Source of the DNA: Alkalihalobacillus sp. TS-13 | GTDB taxonomy: Bacteria; Bacillota; Bacilli; Bacillales; Fictibacillaceae | NCBI RefSeq assembly: GCF_019720915.1 | Contig: NZ_JAHKSI010000001.1 | Span: 3,162,001 to 3,226,000 of the forward strand | Direction of reading: 5' to 3' | Length of the DNA: 64,000 nucleotides | In this document: positions 8,853 to 15,955 of the stretch, in pieces | How positions within the stretch are numbered: position 1 is the stretch's first letter | How the letters are laid out: every line of letters begins with the position of its first letter | Made by a program: the position numbers and the translations under genes | The notes under the pieces: generated by a model | The model's input: the letters and a program-made list of their open reading frames with translations, nothing else | Database searches by the model: none | Told to the model about the DNA's origin: nothing

Positions 8853-9524
8853 ATGGATGTATACAATTATATAAAAGACGCAATTGTGCTAGGAAAATAC
8901 GAGCCGGGGATGCGGTTGACCGAGGAGCATCTTGCCAAAGAGCTCCAGATGAGCCGGACACCGATTCGTGAGGCGATCAAAAAATTACAAGCCGATGGAC
9001 TGATCGTGCCCCTGAAACGCGGAGTCAGTGTGCGGAATTTTACGAAGGAAGATATCCGGCAGATTTATGATTTGCGGACTCTTTTAGAGGGATATGCCGC
9101 TTCACAGGCGGCCTTCCATCGGACGAAAGATGATATCGAAAAAATGGCCGAAGCGAATGAATTGTACAAGCAAGCAATTGATGAATACATCGCATCAGAT
9201 ATCGATAGCGTCAAAAAGATCGTTGAAGTGAACCAGCAGTTTCACGAGGTGATTGTGATGGCTTCACGAAACCAACATATTCATTTCCATATTTCAAAAG
9301 TAGTCGTCGTACCGCTTATCTTCCGTTCTTTTTATTGGTATGACCGGACGCAGCTCGAACGCTCTCTTGACGTCCACAGGATCATTTTAAAAGCGATTGA
9401 AAATCAGGAGTCGGAACGTGCTCGGATCGCGATGCATGAACATATTTACGAAGGGCGTGACAATGTGTTGGCGCATTTGGAGGATATCAAGAACCACCAT
9501 CTGATAAAGGAGGATCTCCATTGA
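8853..9524 (+). CDS. GntR-family regulator with FCD domain
   Basis: A 223-residue FadR-subfamily regulator. The winged helix-turn-helix is in residues 10-65 (LTEEHLAKELQMSRTPIREAIKKLQ) and the all-helical FCD ligand domain follows from about residue 75, with metal-binding-type histidines (NQQFHEVI, DVHRIILKAI, AMHEHI). FCD proteins usually bind carboxylates. The ATG at 8853 has a GAGGTGTTGAT ribosome site. Its stop overlaps the TTG start of the lyase gene by 4 bp. It probably senses a substrate or CoA-pathway intermediate and controls both divergent arms through TTGTATACAA sites. Confidence 0.92.
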   Translation: MDVYNYIKDAIVLGKYEPGMRLTEEHLAKELQMSRTPIREAIKKLQADGLIVPLKRGVSVRNFTKEDIRQIYDLRTLLEGYAASQAAFHRTKDDIEKMAEANELYKQAIDEYIASDIDSVKKIVEVNQQFHEVIVMASRNQHIHFHISKVVVVPLIFRSFYWYDRTQLERSLDVHRIILKAIENQESERARIAMHEHIYEGRDNVLAHLEDIKNHHLIKEDLH

Positions 9525-10405
9525 TTGAAATCTGTGAAGTTGGTCCGCGAGACGGGATACAGAATGAAGCAAAGTTCGTCCCTACCGATACGAAGGTGGC
9601 GTTGATCGAAAGGCTGATCGATTCAGGAGTGCGGTATGTCGAAGCTGTATCCTTCGTTAACCCGAAAGTCGTTCCGCAGATGGCAGATGCAGAGGAACTG
9701 TTGAGACGGTTGCCTCTTCGGGATGATGTGAAGTATGCGGGACTGGTATTGAGCCGGTCTGGTTTGGAACGCGCGTTGAAGACGGATGTCGGGTATTTGC
9801 ATGTTGTCACGACGACGAGTGATTCGTTTAATTTGAAAAATGCGAAGAGGACTGTCGAGGATGCCACGGCGGAGCTTAGTGAGGTTGTGGCGGATGGCGT
9901 TGCGGCCGGGCGAAACGTTGTCGGAGTGCTGGGGACAGCATTCGGGTGCCCTTTCGAAGGCGATGTACCAGTTGCACGGGTGTTGGGTGTGGCTGAGAAG
10001 TTCTTACATGCAGGATGCAAGGCGATTACGTTGGCAGATACGACTGGCATGGCAAATCCGCAACAAGTAGCTGATGTGGTTACTGCATTTAAGAAGACGT
10101 TCGGGGCGGATTTGGATTTAGGGTTGCATTTCCATAACACACGCGGACTTGGTCTTGCCAACGTCCTTGCGGGGTATCATGCCGGAGTTGAACGTTTCGA
10201 TTCCTCGATCGGGGGCCTCGGAGGCTGTCCATTTGCTCCGAAAGCAGTCGGAAACGTCTGTACAGAAGATATGGTCAACATGTTCCATGGTATGGGAGTC
10301 GAAAGCGGCACCAATCTCGAACAGCTTCTCGAAACCGCTAAATGGATGGAACAAAACATGGAACGCCCCCTCGACGGCATGCTCATGAAAGCAGGAATCG
10401 CTTAG
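9521..10405 (+). CDS. Hydroxymethylglutaryl-CoA lyase family protein
   Basis: A 294-residue TIM-barrel lyase starting at a TTG with AAAGGAGG 7 bases upstream and overlapping the GntR stop. Family residues present: GPRDGIQNE (catalytic Arg and metal-binding Asp), HFHNTRG (metal-binding histidines) and GLGGCPFAPKAVGN with the catalytic loop cysteine. HMG-CoA lyase cleaves 3-hydroxy-3-methylglutaryl-CoA to acetyl-CoA and acetoacetate; related enzymes cleave citramalyl-CoA and other 3-hydroxyacyl-CoAs. No leucine-degradation genes (methylcrotonyl-CoA carboxylase) are nearby, so this copy probably serves import and breakdown of an external C5-C6 dicarboxylate together with the divergent CoA-transferase. 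Confidence 0.9.
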   Translation: MIEICEVGPRDGIQNEAKFVPTDTKVALIERLIDSGVRYVEAVSFVNPKVVPQMADAEELLRRLPLRDDVKYAGLVLSRSGLERALKTDVGYLHVVTTTSDSFNLKNAKRTVEDATAELSEVVADGVAAGRNVVGVLGTAFGCPFEGDVPVARVLGVAEKFLHAGCKAITLADTTGMANPQQVADVVTAFKKTFGADLDLGLHFHNTRGLGLANVLAGYHAGVERFDSSIGGLGGCPFAPKAVGNVCTEDMVNMFHGMGVESGTNLEQLLETAKWMEQNMERPLDGMLMKAGIA

Positions 10406-10440
10406 GAGAGAAGATACTTGACGTATAGATTAAGAATGGC

Positions 10441-10489
10441 AAAAGAGCGACTGGTACCGAAAGTCAATTTCAGTACCTGTCGCTCTTTT
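10441..10489 (+). terminator. Terminator of the GntR/lyase operon
   Basis: Perfect outer stem AAAAGAGCGAC / GTCGCTCTTTT with an inner GGTAC/GTACC pair, 35 bp after the lyase stop codon. Confidence 0.88.
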
Positions 10490-10527
10490 ATATTTAGATG
10501 ATCTTAAGTGTACCCGTTACAACTTAG

Positions 10528-10564
10528 ATAATCGTATACAATATGATTGATTGTATACGATTAT
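10528..10564. promoter_or_regulatory. 15-bp inverted repeat carrying two GTATAC cores
   Basis: ATAATCGTATACAAT (10528-10542) and its perfect inverse ATTGTATACGATTAT (10550-10564), with a 7-bp spacer. The half-sites match the TTGTATACAA operators of the GntR locus except at one end. It overlaps the 5' edge of the transporter remnant, suggesting that this was once the operator of a co-regulated transporter gene. Confidence 0.7.
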
Positions 10565-10880
10565 GATTTTGTTTGTACTGATCCGGATTGTATTCACGAA
10601 TTTCACAGCTGCTGCAGCTTCTCTTATGCCGGTTGCCTTGACAGTAGCCATCGGAAGTCCTTTCAATCCAGTCTGGCTGGGAATGATTTGTGTGGTAGCA
10701 AGCAGTACATCTTACCTCTTCCCTTCCCAATCTGCTGGAAATATGACAACCTATTCCTTAGGTTATTACAGTGGTCGCGATATGCTTATTCTAGGGCTTA
10801 TCCTGACGCTTGTTATTATAGTATTCACGCTTGTAGCAGCATTCACTTACTGGCCATTATTAGGAATACCAAAGATGTAA
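10551..10880 (+). pseudogene. 3' remnant of a DASS/SLC13-type anion transporter gene
   Basis: The frame codes about 109 residues matching only the C-terminal end of divalent-anion:Na+ symporter/citrate-transporter-like permeases: TNFTAAAASLMPVALTVA, then SSTSYLFPSQSAGNMTTYSLGYY and a final transmembrane helix ending before GIPKM. Intact members have about 450-500 residues, so roughly three quarters is missing. No ribosome binding site or proper start precedes it; the inverted-repeat operator runs straight into the coding sequence. A deletion that joined the promoter region to the 3' end of the gene explains this best. The 48-bp array follows 17 bp after the stop. Confidence 0.72.
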
Positions 10881-10895
10881 AAAACACAAGGCGGC

Positions 10896-11101
10896 GGTGC
10901 CTGGCACTTGTTATGAATGCACATATACCAAGGGATCTGAAACGGTGCCAGGCACTATTTCAGATCCCTTGTGCCGCTTGGGTTTCTATTCGGTGCCTGG
11001 CACCATTTTGAAAGCCTTGGTACGTAAGGACTTTGAAAGTGTACCTGGCACCGTTTCAAAGTCCAGGTCCCACTTGGGTTTCTTCTTGGTGCCTGGCACC
11101 G
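10896..11101. repeat. 48-bp-phased GTGCCTGGCAC array, 5 units
   Basis: Units start at 10897, 10945, 10993, 11041 and 11089. The modules between 10897 and 10993 (CACATATACCAAGGGATCTG; CAGATCCCTTGTGCCGCTTG) are shared with the array at 18320. The right-hand units lie inside the 3' end of the permease reading frame that ends at 11056. Confidence 0.95.
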
Positions 11102-12816
11102 CCAGCGGTATCTTTCCGAATTTTCTTTTTCGTGCTTTTGGTTGATACTTTTTTGGCGAGTGCTTGCAGGATCAAGACGATGATGATGAGCAATACAGAC
11201 ATGGCTGCCGCTGTGTAGTATTCCCCTCTCAGTATATTTTGGAAGATCGCTAGACTCATAGGTGCCCACTGGGCGGGTGCCATCAAGACGGAAATACTCG
11301 TCTCCTTGATCACTGTGACAAATACGAGAATCGAACCAGCTGCGATTCCAGGCAGCATCAAAGGTCCGATCACCGTGATGGCTGCAGTCAAAGGTGTTGC
11401 CCCAAGATTGACCGCTGCTTCCTCGATATCTTTCTTAATCGAACGCATCGTGCCCATCGTCGAACGGATCATGTAAGGAAGCCTTCGTATACTGTAGGCA
11501 ACAATCAGGATCAATGCCGTACCTGTCAGTTGCAACGGCGCGGTATTGAAGGTTTGGATCAGGGCGATACCAAATGCGATTCCAGGTACGACCAACGGAA
11601 GTGAGGTCAGGAAATCCAGCTTCGTCGCATTTTGCCGGACGACAAAATAAGAGACGAAGGTTGCAATGACAACACTTAGGATCAATGCCCCAGTAGCGAG
11701 AATAATACTGTTCGAAATGTTTTCAAACGATGAAGTGAACACCGTTTGATAATGCTTCAATGTGTATCCTCTAGGTAATGGAGATGCTCCCCAGGTAGTC
11801 GCGAACGATTGTAAGACAACAGATAGGACCGCAAACAACGGTACCAAAACGACCAATCCCGAATAACCAGCTAGTATTCTTGTTACGAGCTTATTATCGT
11901 TAAGCTTTTGTTTCTTCGGTTTACCAGAAACAGATCCATAGTCTCTTCCCTTGAGCAACAGATTCTGCAACCAGAAGAAAAATGCGGCGACCAATACCAT
12001 GATCACGGTTAAAATTGCAGCGCCTGCCCAGTTGAAGAATCCAGCGATTTCTCGATAAGCTTCAACGACGATCAAGTTCAGATCTTTCGGCGCAAGGATG
12101 ATCGGCGTCCCGAAATCGGAAAAACTGACCATGAAGATCAAAAGTGCACTTGAAATCATTCCCGGCAAAGCCAGCGGGAAGGTAACGAAAAGTAACGTCA
12201 CCCAGTTTTTCGCCCCCATATTTTGCGATGCTTCTTCGAGCGTTACATCACTGATTTTAAAAGCAGCGACCATCGGCCATAGGGCATAAGGGAAGAAAAA
12301 GAACACCTGGACGAGAACAATCCCGGTCATTGTGTAAGGATTGATGAAGCTGCCTTCGAATCCAATTGCCTGATACAATTGTGTAAACCATCCCGTCCGA
12401 CCGAACATGAGGATGAACGCATAGGCTGAAATGAACGTCGGAATGATCAAAGGAATCGTACATAAAGCAGAAATCGTCTTTTTGAAAGGCATGGTCGTCC
12501 TTGCAATCCCATAAGCAATTGGGATACATAGAAGAATCACTAGCAACGACACAAGTAAGGCTAATCCAAGGCTGTTCTTCAACGCATCAAGATAACCTGA
12601 TCGTGACAGGATCTCTGTATAGTATTCAAGGGAACTACCTTTGAATTTTTCGATCGTCGCATTCAAGGTATCAAGGTTGGTCAAAGACCCGAGCAAATTC
12701 ATCGGCTGTCCCGTAAAACTGACAAGGAAGACCGATAATAACGGAATGATCAAAAACAATAAGAAAAACGCTGAAATGATCCACTTTAATACGGATAAAC
12801 CATTAAAGTTTTTCAT
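11056..12816 (-). CDS. ABC importer permease, two fused permease domains (FbpB/AfuB type)
   Basis: A 586-residue inner-membrane protein with two tandem binding-protein-dependent permease domains, each with its EAA loop: EEASQNMGAKNW in the first half and EEAAVNLGATPL in the second. About 12 transmembrane segments are visible. This fused layout is typical of ferric iron, 2-aminoethylphosphonate and hexose-phosphate importers. Its start overlaps the ATPase stop by 4 bp. The natural end appears to be around KKVSTKSTKKKIRKD; the last 16-17 residues (TAGGARHQEETQVGPGL) are read from a GTGCCTGGCAC repeat unit, so the repeat array has supplied a new C-terminus and stop. Confidence 0.9.
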   Translation of the reverse strand: MKNFNGLSVLKWIISAFFLLFLIIPLLSVFLVSFTGQPMNLLGSLTNLDTLNATIEKFKGSSLEYYTEILSRSGYLDALKNSLGLALLVSLLVILLCIPIAYGIARTTMPFKKTISALCTIPLIIPTFISAYAFILMFGRTGWFTQLYQAIGFEGSFINPYTMTGIVLVQVFFFFPYALWPMVAAFKISDVTLEEASQNMGAKNWVTLLFVTFPLALPGMISSALLIFMVSFSDFGTPIILAPKDLNLIVVEAYREIAGFFNWAGAAILTVIMVLVAAFFFWLQNLLLKGRDYGSVSGKPKKQKLNDNKLVTRILAGYSGLVVLVPLFAVLSVVLQSFATTWGASPLPRGYTLKHYQTVFTSSFENISNSIILATGALILSVVIATFVSYFVVRQNATKLDFLTSLPLVVPGIAFGIALIQTFNTAPLQLTGTALILIVAYSIRRLPYMIRSTMGTMRSIKKDIEEAAVNLGATPLTAAITVIGPLMLPGIAAGSILVFVTVIKETSISVLMAPAQWAPMSLAIFQNILRGEYYTAAAMSVLLIIIVLILQALAKKVSTKSTKKKIRKDTAGGARHQEETQVGPGL

Positions 12817-13937
12817 ATCAACAGCACCCTCTCCGGTTCAATTGTAAGATGGACTTTATGACCAGGAGAGAGTATGCTGTCCCCGGATTTATAGGTCGTA
12901 TCTACAATGATTTGATAAGTGCCGACCTGTATATCATACCTGACAACCGCTCCTAAATATGTAGAAAACATGATCGTACCTTCAAGGATATTTTTCTCAG
13001 GGTCGATTTCATGTTCCTGGATGATTGTGATATTTTCAGGGCGGATCACCACTTCCACCTCATCTTTTTTCGGTATTGAGGTCGAGCGTATTTGTGAGCC
13101 GTTGAACTGGACCGTACAATACGGATCTTCGCGATTCACGACTTTTCCTTTCAGGATATTCGAACTCCCTACAAAATCCGCAATGAAGCTTGTCCCTGGG
13201 TTACTGTACAGATCTGTAGGCGTTCCAATCTGTTTTACTTTACCGTCGCTCATGACAGCAACACGATCAGCCATGCTCATTGCTTCTTCCTGATCATGGG
13301 TGACGAAGATCGTCGTGATCCCTAAATCCTGTTGTATTTTTCGGATCGTGTTCCTCATGGAATGACGAAGTTTCTGATCCAAGTTGGATAATGGTTCATC
13401 CATCAACAATACAGCTGGTTCCATGATCAGTGCCCTTGCCAGAGCGACACGTTGCTGCTGACCACCCGACAATTCGCTCGTCAAACGATCTGAAAGATGC
13501 GCAAGTTCAACATATTCAAGTGTTTCCCATACTTTTTGTTCGATATCTTTCGGGTATTTGGAAAGCCGCCTGCTTAATAGTCTGGCGTATGTAGACAACT
13601 TTCCTGTCAGTCCGCTCTCTTTAAGCTTTTTAATATTTAGGCTATAAGCTACGTTTTCAAAAACATTATAGTGGGGGAATAGAGCATAGCTTTGGAACAC
13701 CATTCCACAATTCCTTTGATTAGGTGGTACGTTGTTAACAATACCTTCACCAATTTTTATCGTACCGGCCGTCGGGGTTTCAAAACCTGCAATACACCTC
13801 ATCGTCGTTGTCTTACCGCAACCTGATGGGCCCAGGAGGGCAAAGAATTCGCCCTCCTTGATTTCCACATTGACGTCAGTGAGTGCTTCTACCTCTTCAA
13901 ATTTCTTGACCAAATTTTCAATCTTTACTGAGCCCAA
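12813..13937 (-). CDS. ABC importer ATPase (FbpC/PotA-like)
   Basis: A 374-residue ATPase. Walker A is GPSGCGKTT, the signature LSGGQQQR, Walker B LLMDEPLSNLD, and the H-loop VTHD. A C-terminal TOBE-type regulatory domain spans about residue 285 to the end. A longer frame opens at 14060, but a GAAGGAGG site 8 bases before the TTG at 13937 fixes the start; the extra upstream residues overlap the binding-protein gene in another frame and look unnatural. It sits between the binding-protein and permease genes. The TOBE domain fits iron, spermidine or phospho-compound importers. Confidence 0.92.
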   Translation of the reverse strand: MGSVKIENLVKKFEEVEALTDVNVEIKEGEFFALLGPSGCGKTTTMRCIAGFETPTAGTIKIGEGIVNNVPPNQRNCGMVFQSYALFPHYNVFENVAYSLNIKKLKESGLTGKLSTYARLLSRRLSKYPKDIEQKVWETLEYVELAHLSDRLTSELSGGQQQRVALARALIMEPAVLLMDEPLSNLDQKLRHSMRNTIRKIQQDLGITTIFVTHDQEEAMSMADRVAVMSDGKVKQIGTPTDLYSNPGTSFIADFVGSSNILKGKVVNREDPYCTVQFNGSQIRSTSIPKKDEVEVVIRPENITIIQEHEIDPEKNILEGTIMFSTYLGAVVRYDIQVGTYQIIVDTTYKSGDSILSPGHKVHLTIEPERVLLI

Positions 13938-13959
13938 AAAAATTCCTCCTTCAACAAGA

Positions 13960-14991
13960 CTACTTGATTTTACTTTTCCACTCGTTACGGATCCGATCGT
14001 AGTTCTCGACGACCCAATCAATATCAAGATCGATCGCGTTACTTTTGATGTTTTCCACATTCAAAGGTGTCTTCGATTCTACATTCGGATTGATCGGGAT
14101 ATGGTACCAGTCTGCCAGGATCTGTTGCCCTTCTTCAGAAAGTAAGAAGTTGATGAAATCTTTACCTCCTTCAGGGTTGGGTCCATCTTTTACTAACGAA
14201 ACAGGATTGACGAGAATCGGGGTTTTTTCAGGAACGATGAAATCGACGGTTTCCCCTTTGGCTTGTTGCTCATATGCCATAAAATCAAAGCCTACTCCGA
14301 TTGCCGCTTCCCCTTTCGCAACACTCTGTGTCGGCCCTGACCCTGAATCTGGAATGGAGTTTGCCTGGTCAGAAAGCTTTTGGAAATACTCCCACCCTTC
14401 TTCTTCACCTTGCAGCATCATTTGAGAAAGAACCATTAATGTAGCCGTACCGGATGCTGCTGGATTTGAAAACTGGATCTTTCCTTCCCATTTAGGGTCC
14501 AATAGGTCTTCCCAGGTCTTTGGAGCTTCATCTTCAGATACGAGATCGGTGTTATAAACAAAACCTAAGACAAAAATTTCTGCCCCGGTATAATAGTCAT
14601 CCTGATGCTTGATCTTGATTCCATTTTCCACAGTTTCCCAATCTTCCGCTAACTCTGGCGTGAAAGGTGCAATGATCCCCTTTTCTACAGCCGCTTCAAA
14701 AGGAAGGATTCCACCTCCGCCATACCAAACGTCCGCTTGTGGGTTGTCCTTTTCTGCCATCATACGGTTTACAAGTACATTGGTCCCTGCGTATTGAACG
14801 TTTACTGTGGCGCCATCTACTGACTTTTCATAGGCTTCCCCTAGTTCTTTTGCCATATCGGGTGTTTCAGGAGAATAGAAGTTGATCGTGCCTGGACCGT
14901 CTCCACCGCTGCTGCTTGAGGAACAGGCAGTCGCAACTAGTAAACTTGTAAGCGCAAACAAAGTCATGAATAAAGAAAATACTCTTTTCAT
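13960..14991 (-). CDS. ABC importer substrate-binding lipoprotein (FbpA/AfuA/PhnS-like)
   Basis: A 343-residue type II binding protein (family 1/13 fold). The lipobox is TAC with Cys23, followed by a serine/glycine linker. The segments INFYSPETPDMAKELGEAYEK and VWYGGGGILPFEAA are typical of the ferric-binding and AfuA/PhnS group. AfuA-type proteins bind sugar phosphates, PhnS 2-aminoethylphosphonate and FbpA Fe3+, so the ligand is uncertain. The divergent neighbour is a glycerophosphodiesterase, which favours a phosphorylated organic ligand over iron. The leader carries a terminator-like hairpin about 45 bp before the start codon. Confidence 0.9.
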   Translation of the reverse strand: MKRVFSLFMTLFALTSLLVATACSSSSSGGDGPGTINFYSPETPDMAKELGEAYEKSVDGATVNVQYAGTNVLVNRMMAEKDNPQADVWYGGGGILPFEAAVEKGIIAPFTPELAEDWETVENGIKIKHQDDYYTGAEIFVLGFVYNTDLVSEDEAPKTWEDLLDPKWEGKIQFSNPAASGTATLMVLSQMMLQGEEEGWEYFQKLSDQANSIPDSGSGPTQSVAKGEAAIGVGFDFMAYEQQAKGETVDFIVPEKTPILVNPVSLVKDGPNPEGGKDFINFLLSEEGQQILADWYHIPINPNVESKTPLNVENIKSNAIDLDIDWVVENYDRIRNEWKSKIK

Positions 14992-15033
14992 TATGGTGCC
15001 TCCCTTTTAATAATCTAATAGAATCAAATTGAA

Positions 15034-15112
15034 CAAAAAAAGAAGAAGAAGGCCATCAAACAATACCTAGAACGATCCTATGGTTCCAGGTCATACTTGA
15101 TGAGCTTCTTCT
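15034..15112 (-). promoter_or_regulatory. Terminator-like hairpin in the leader of the ABC importer operon (putative attenuator)
   Basis: On the minus strand the outer stem is AGAAGAAGCTCATCAA (complement of 15097-15112) with TTGATGGCCTTCTTCT (complement of 15044-15059), with two mismatches. The inner stem is ACCTGGAAC with GTTCTAGGT. The outer stem is followed by a run of seven T at 15035-15041. No minus-strand gene ends here, so it should act within the leader of the binding-protein gene that starts at 14991. An antiterminator protein or small molecule could control it; no known riboswitch consensus was recognised. Confidence 0.6.
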
Positions 15113-15352
15113 CCTAGTCTCTGCCCACGTATATTCTATTATTTTACATTATACCAAAATAAAATGATTTATCAATTTAATTGTCAAAATTTTTAGATAT
15201 AAATTTTTCTCTTTATTTATCAAGGACTTTAGTCTGATTTTTGTGATCTTTTTATAGGAGATGACCGCTGTGGACCACCGTTTTTTATATTAGAAAAACA
15301 TTCTCTGCGTTAATTAGGTCGTTCTGTCGATGAGAAGATTCAGATTATTTTG

Positions 15353-15358
15353 TATAAT
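15353..15358 (+). promoter_or_regulatory. Candidate -10 box of the GDPD transcript
   Basis: TATAAT at 15353-15358, in the context TTTTGTATAATTAAGG. The -35 region is poor, so an activator may be needed. A transcript from here would start near 15366, about 30 nt before the hairpin at 15395. Confidence 0.4.
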
Positions 15359-15394
15359 TAAGGATGAATTTAATAATATTGGGAAGAGACGTTG

Positions 15395-15460
15395 AGAAGA
15401 CCCCCTGCCATAAAAATCCTTTCGAAAGAAAGGGTTTGGCTAGTGGTGTCTTCTTTTTCT
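15395..15460 (+). promoter_or_regulatory. Nested terminator-like hairpin in the GDPD leader (putative attenuator)
   Basis: Nested pairs: AGAAGAC 15395-15401 with GTCTTCT 15448-15454; GCCA 15407-15410 with TGGC 15437-15440; CCTTTC 15418-15423 with GAAAGG 15428-15433 around a GAAA loop. TTTTCTTTT follows directly. No plus-strand gene ends upstream, and the next gene starts at 15956, so this is a leader structure. Its form mirrors the hairpin in the divergent leader at 15034-15112. Confidence 0.6.
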
Positions 15461-15494
15461 TTTGCCTATGCTTTGTTATATTTATTGTTTTTTT

Positions 15495-15815
15495 GCGAAA
15501 TTCACTCCCTTTCCGCGGGCACAAGAAAAGCAGAAGCGACCCGTTTAGTCACGCAGGTCACTGGAGGACTGACGAGGAGGCTATCGCCGCCGCAGGAAGT
15601 TTGAAGTGATCCAAGTGACTGGTCGCTGAGCTAGACATCACTTCATTGCATTTACCTACTTCCGCAAGCCTCCTCGCTTACTTGCACAGGACGTGCTGGC
15701 TTCGACGTTCACCACACGACGTGTTGGTTTTTAGTCGAAGATCCTTGATTCGCTGTATGGTCTCGCCCGGCTCGCTTTTCCCGCAGGAGTGTCGCAAATT
15801 TCGCTTCAATCAAAC
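15495..15815 (+). repeat. Long intergenic repeat with inverted ends, copy 1
   Basis: It begins GCGAAATTCACTCCCTTTCC and ends GCAGGAGTGTCGCAAATTTC, so the ends are imperfect inverted repeats. The internal blocks GCAAGCCTCCTCGCTTACTT, GCTGGCTTCGACGTTCACCA and GCTCGCTTTTCCCGCAGGAG recur at 29535-29880 (inverted) and 34513-34808. It separates the leader hairpin from the GDPD gene. Short open frames across it are not convincing genes. Confidence 0.8.
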
Positions 15816-15955
15816 TTAATCAGATGTATTATTTAAAAACACCTTTGCCTATAAAAATTCTCAAGCTCACATCACTGGTCCTGCACTGCTTTTTACTAAA
15901 GGAGGTGAGGAAGTCGTCTGTCATTCAATAATTACAACTTAAAGGAGGAGTTGTT

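Noticed and set aside
9487-10161. 224-codon antisense frame over the HMG-CoA-lyase-like gene
   Set aside because: It mirrors a GC-rich real gene with catalytic motifs on the plus strand; its translation is low-complexity Ser/Thr/Ala and has no start signal.
11056-14991. Firm assignment of the ABC importer to ferric iron
   Set aside because: The same fused-permease architecture serves phosphonate and sugar-phosphate importers, and the divergent neighbour is a phosphodiesterase.
15034-15112. T-box leader for the ABC importer operon
   Set aside because: No T-box sequence (GGTGG..CCGCG type) precedes the hairpin and the leader is too short.
15364-15609. Small plus-strand frames in the GDPD leader
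   Set aside because: They cross a terminator-like hairpin and the long repeat; no credible ribosome site or conserved motif.
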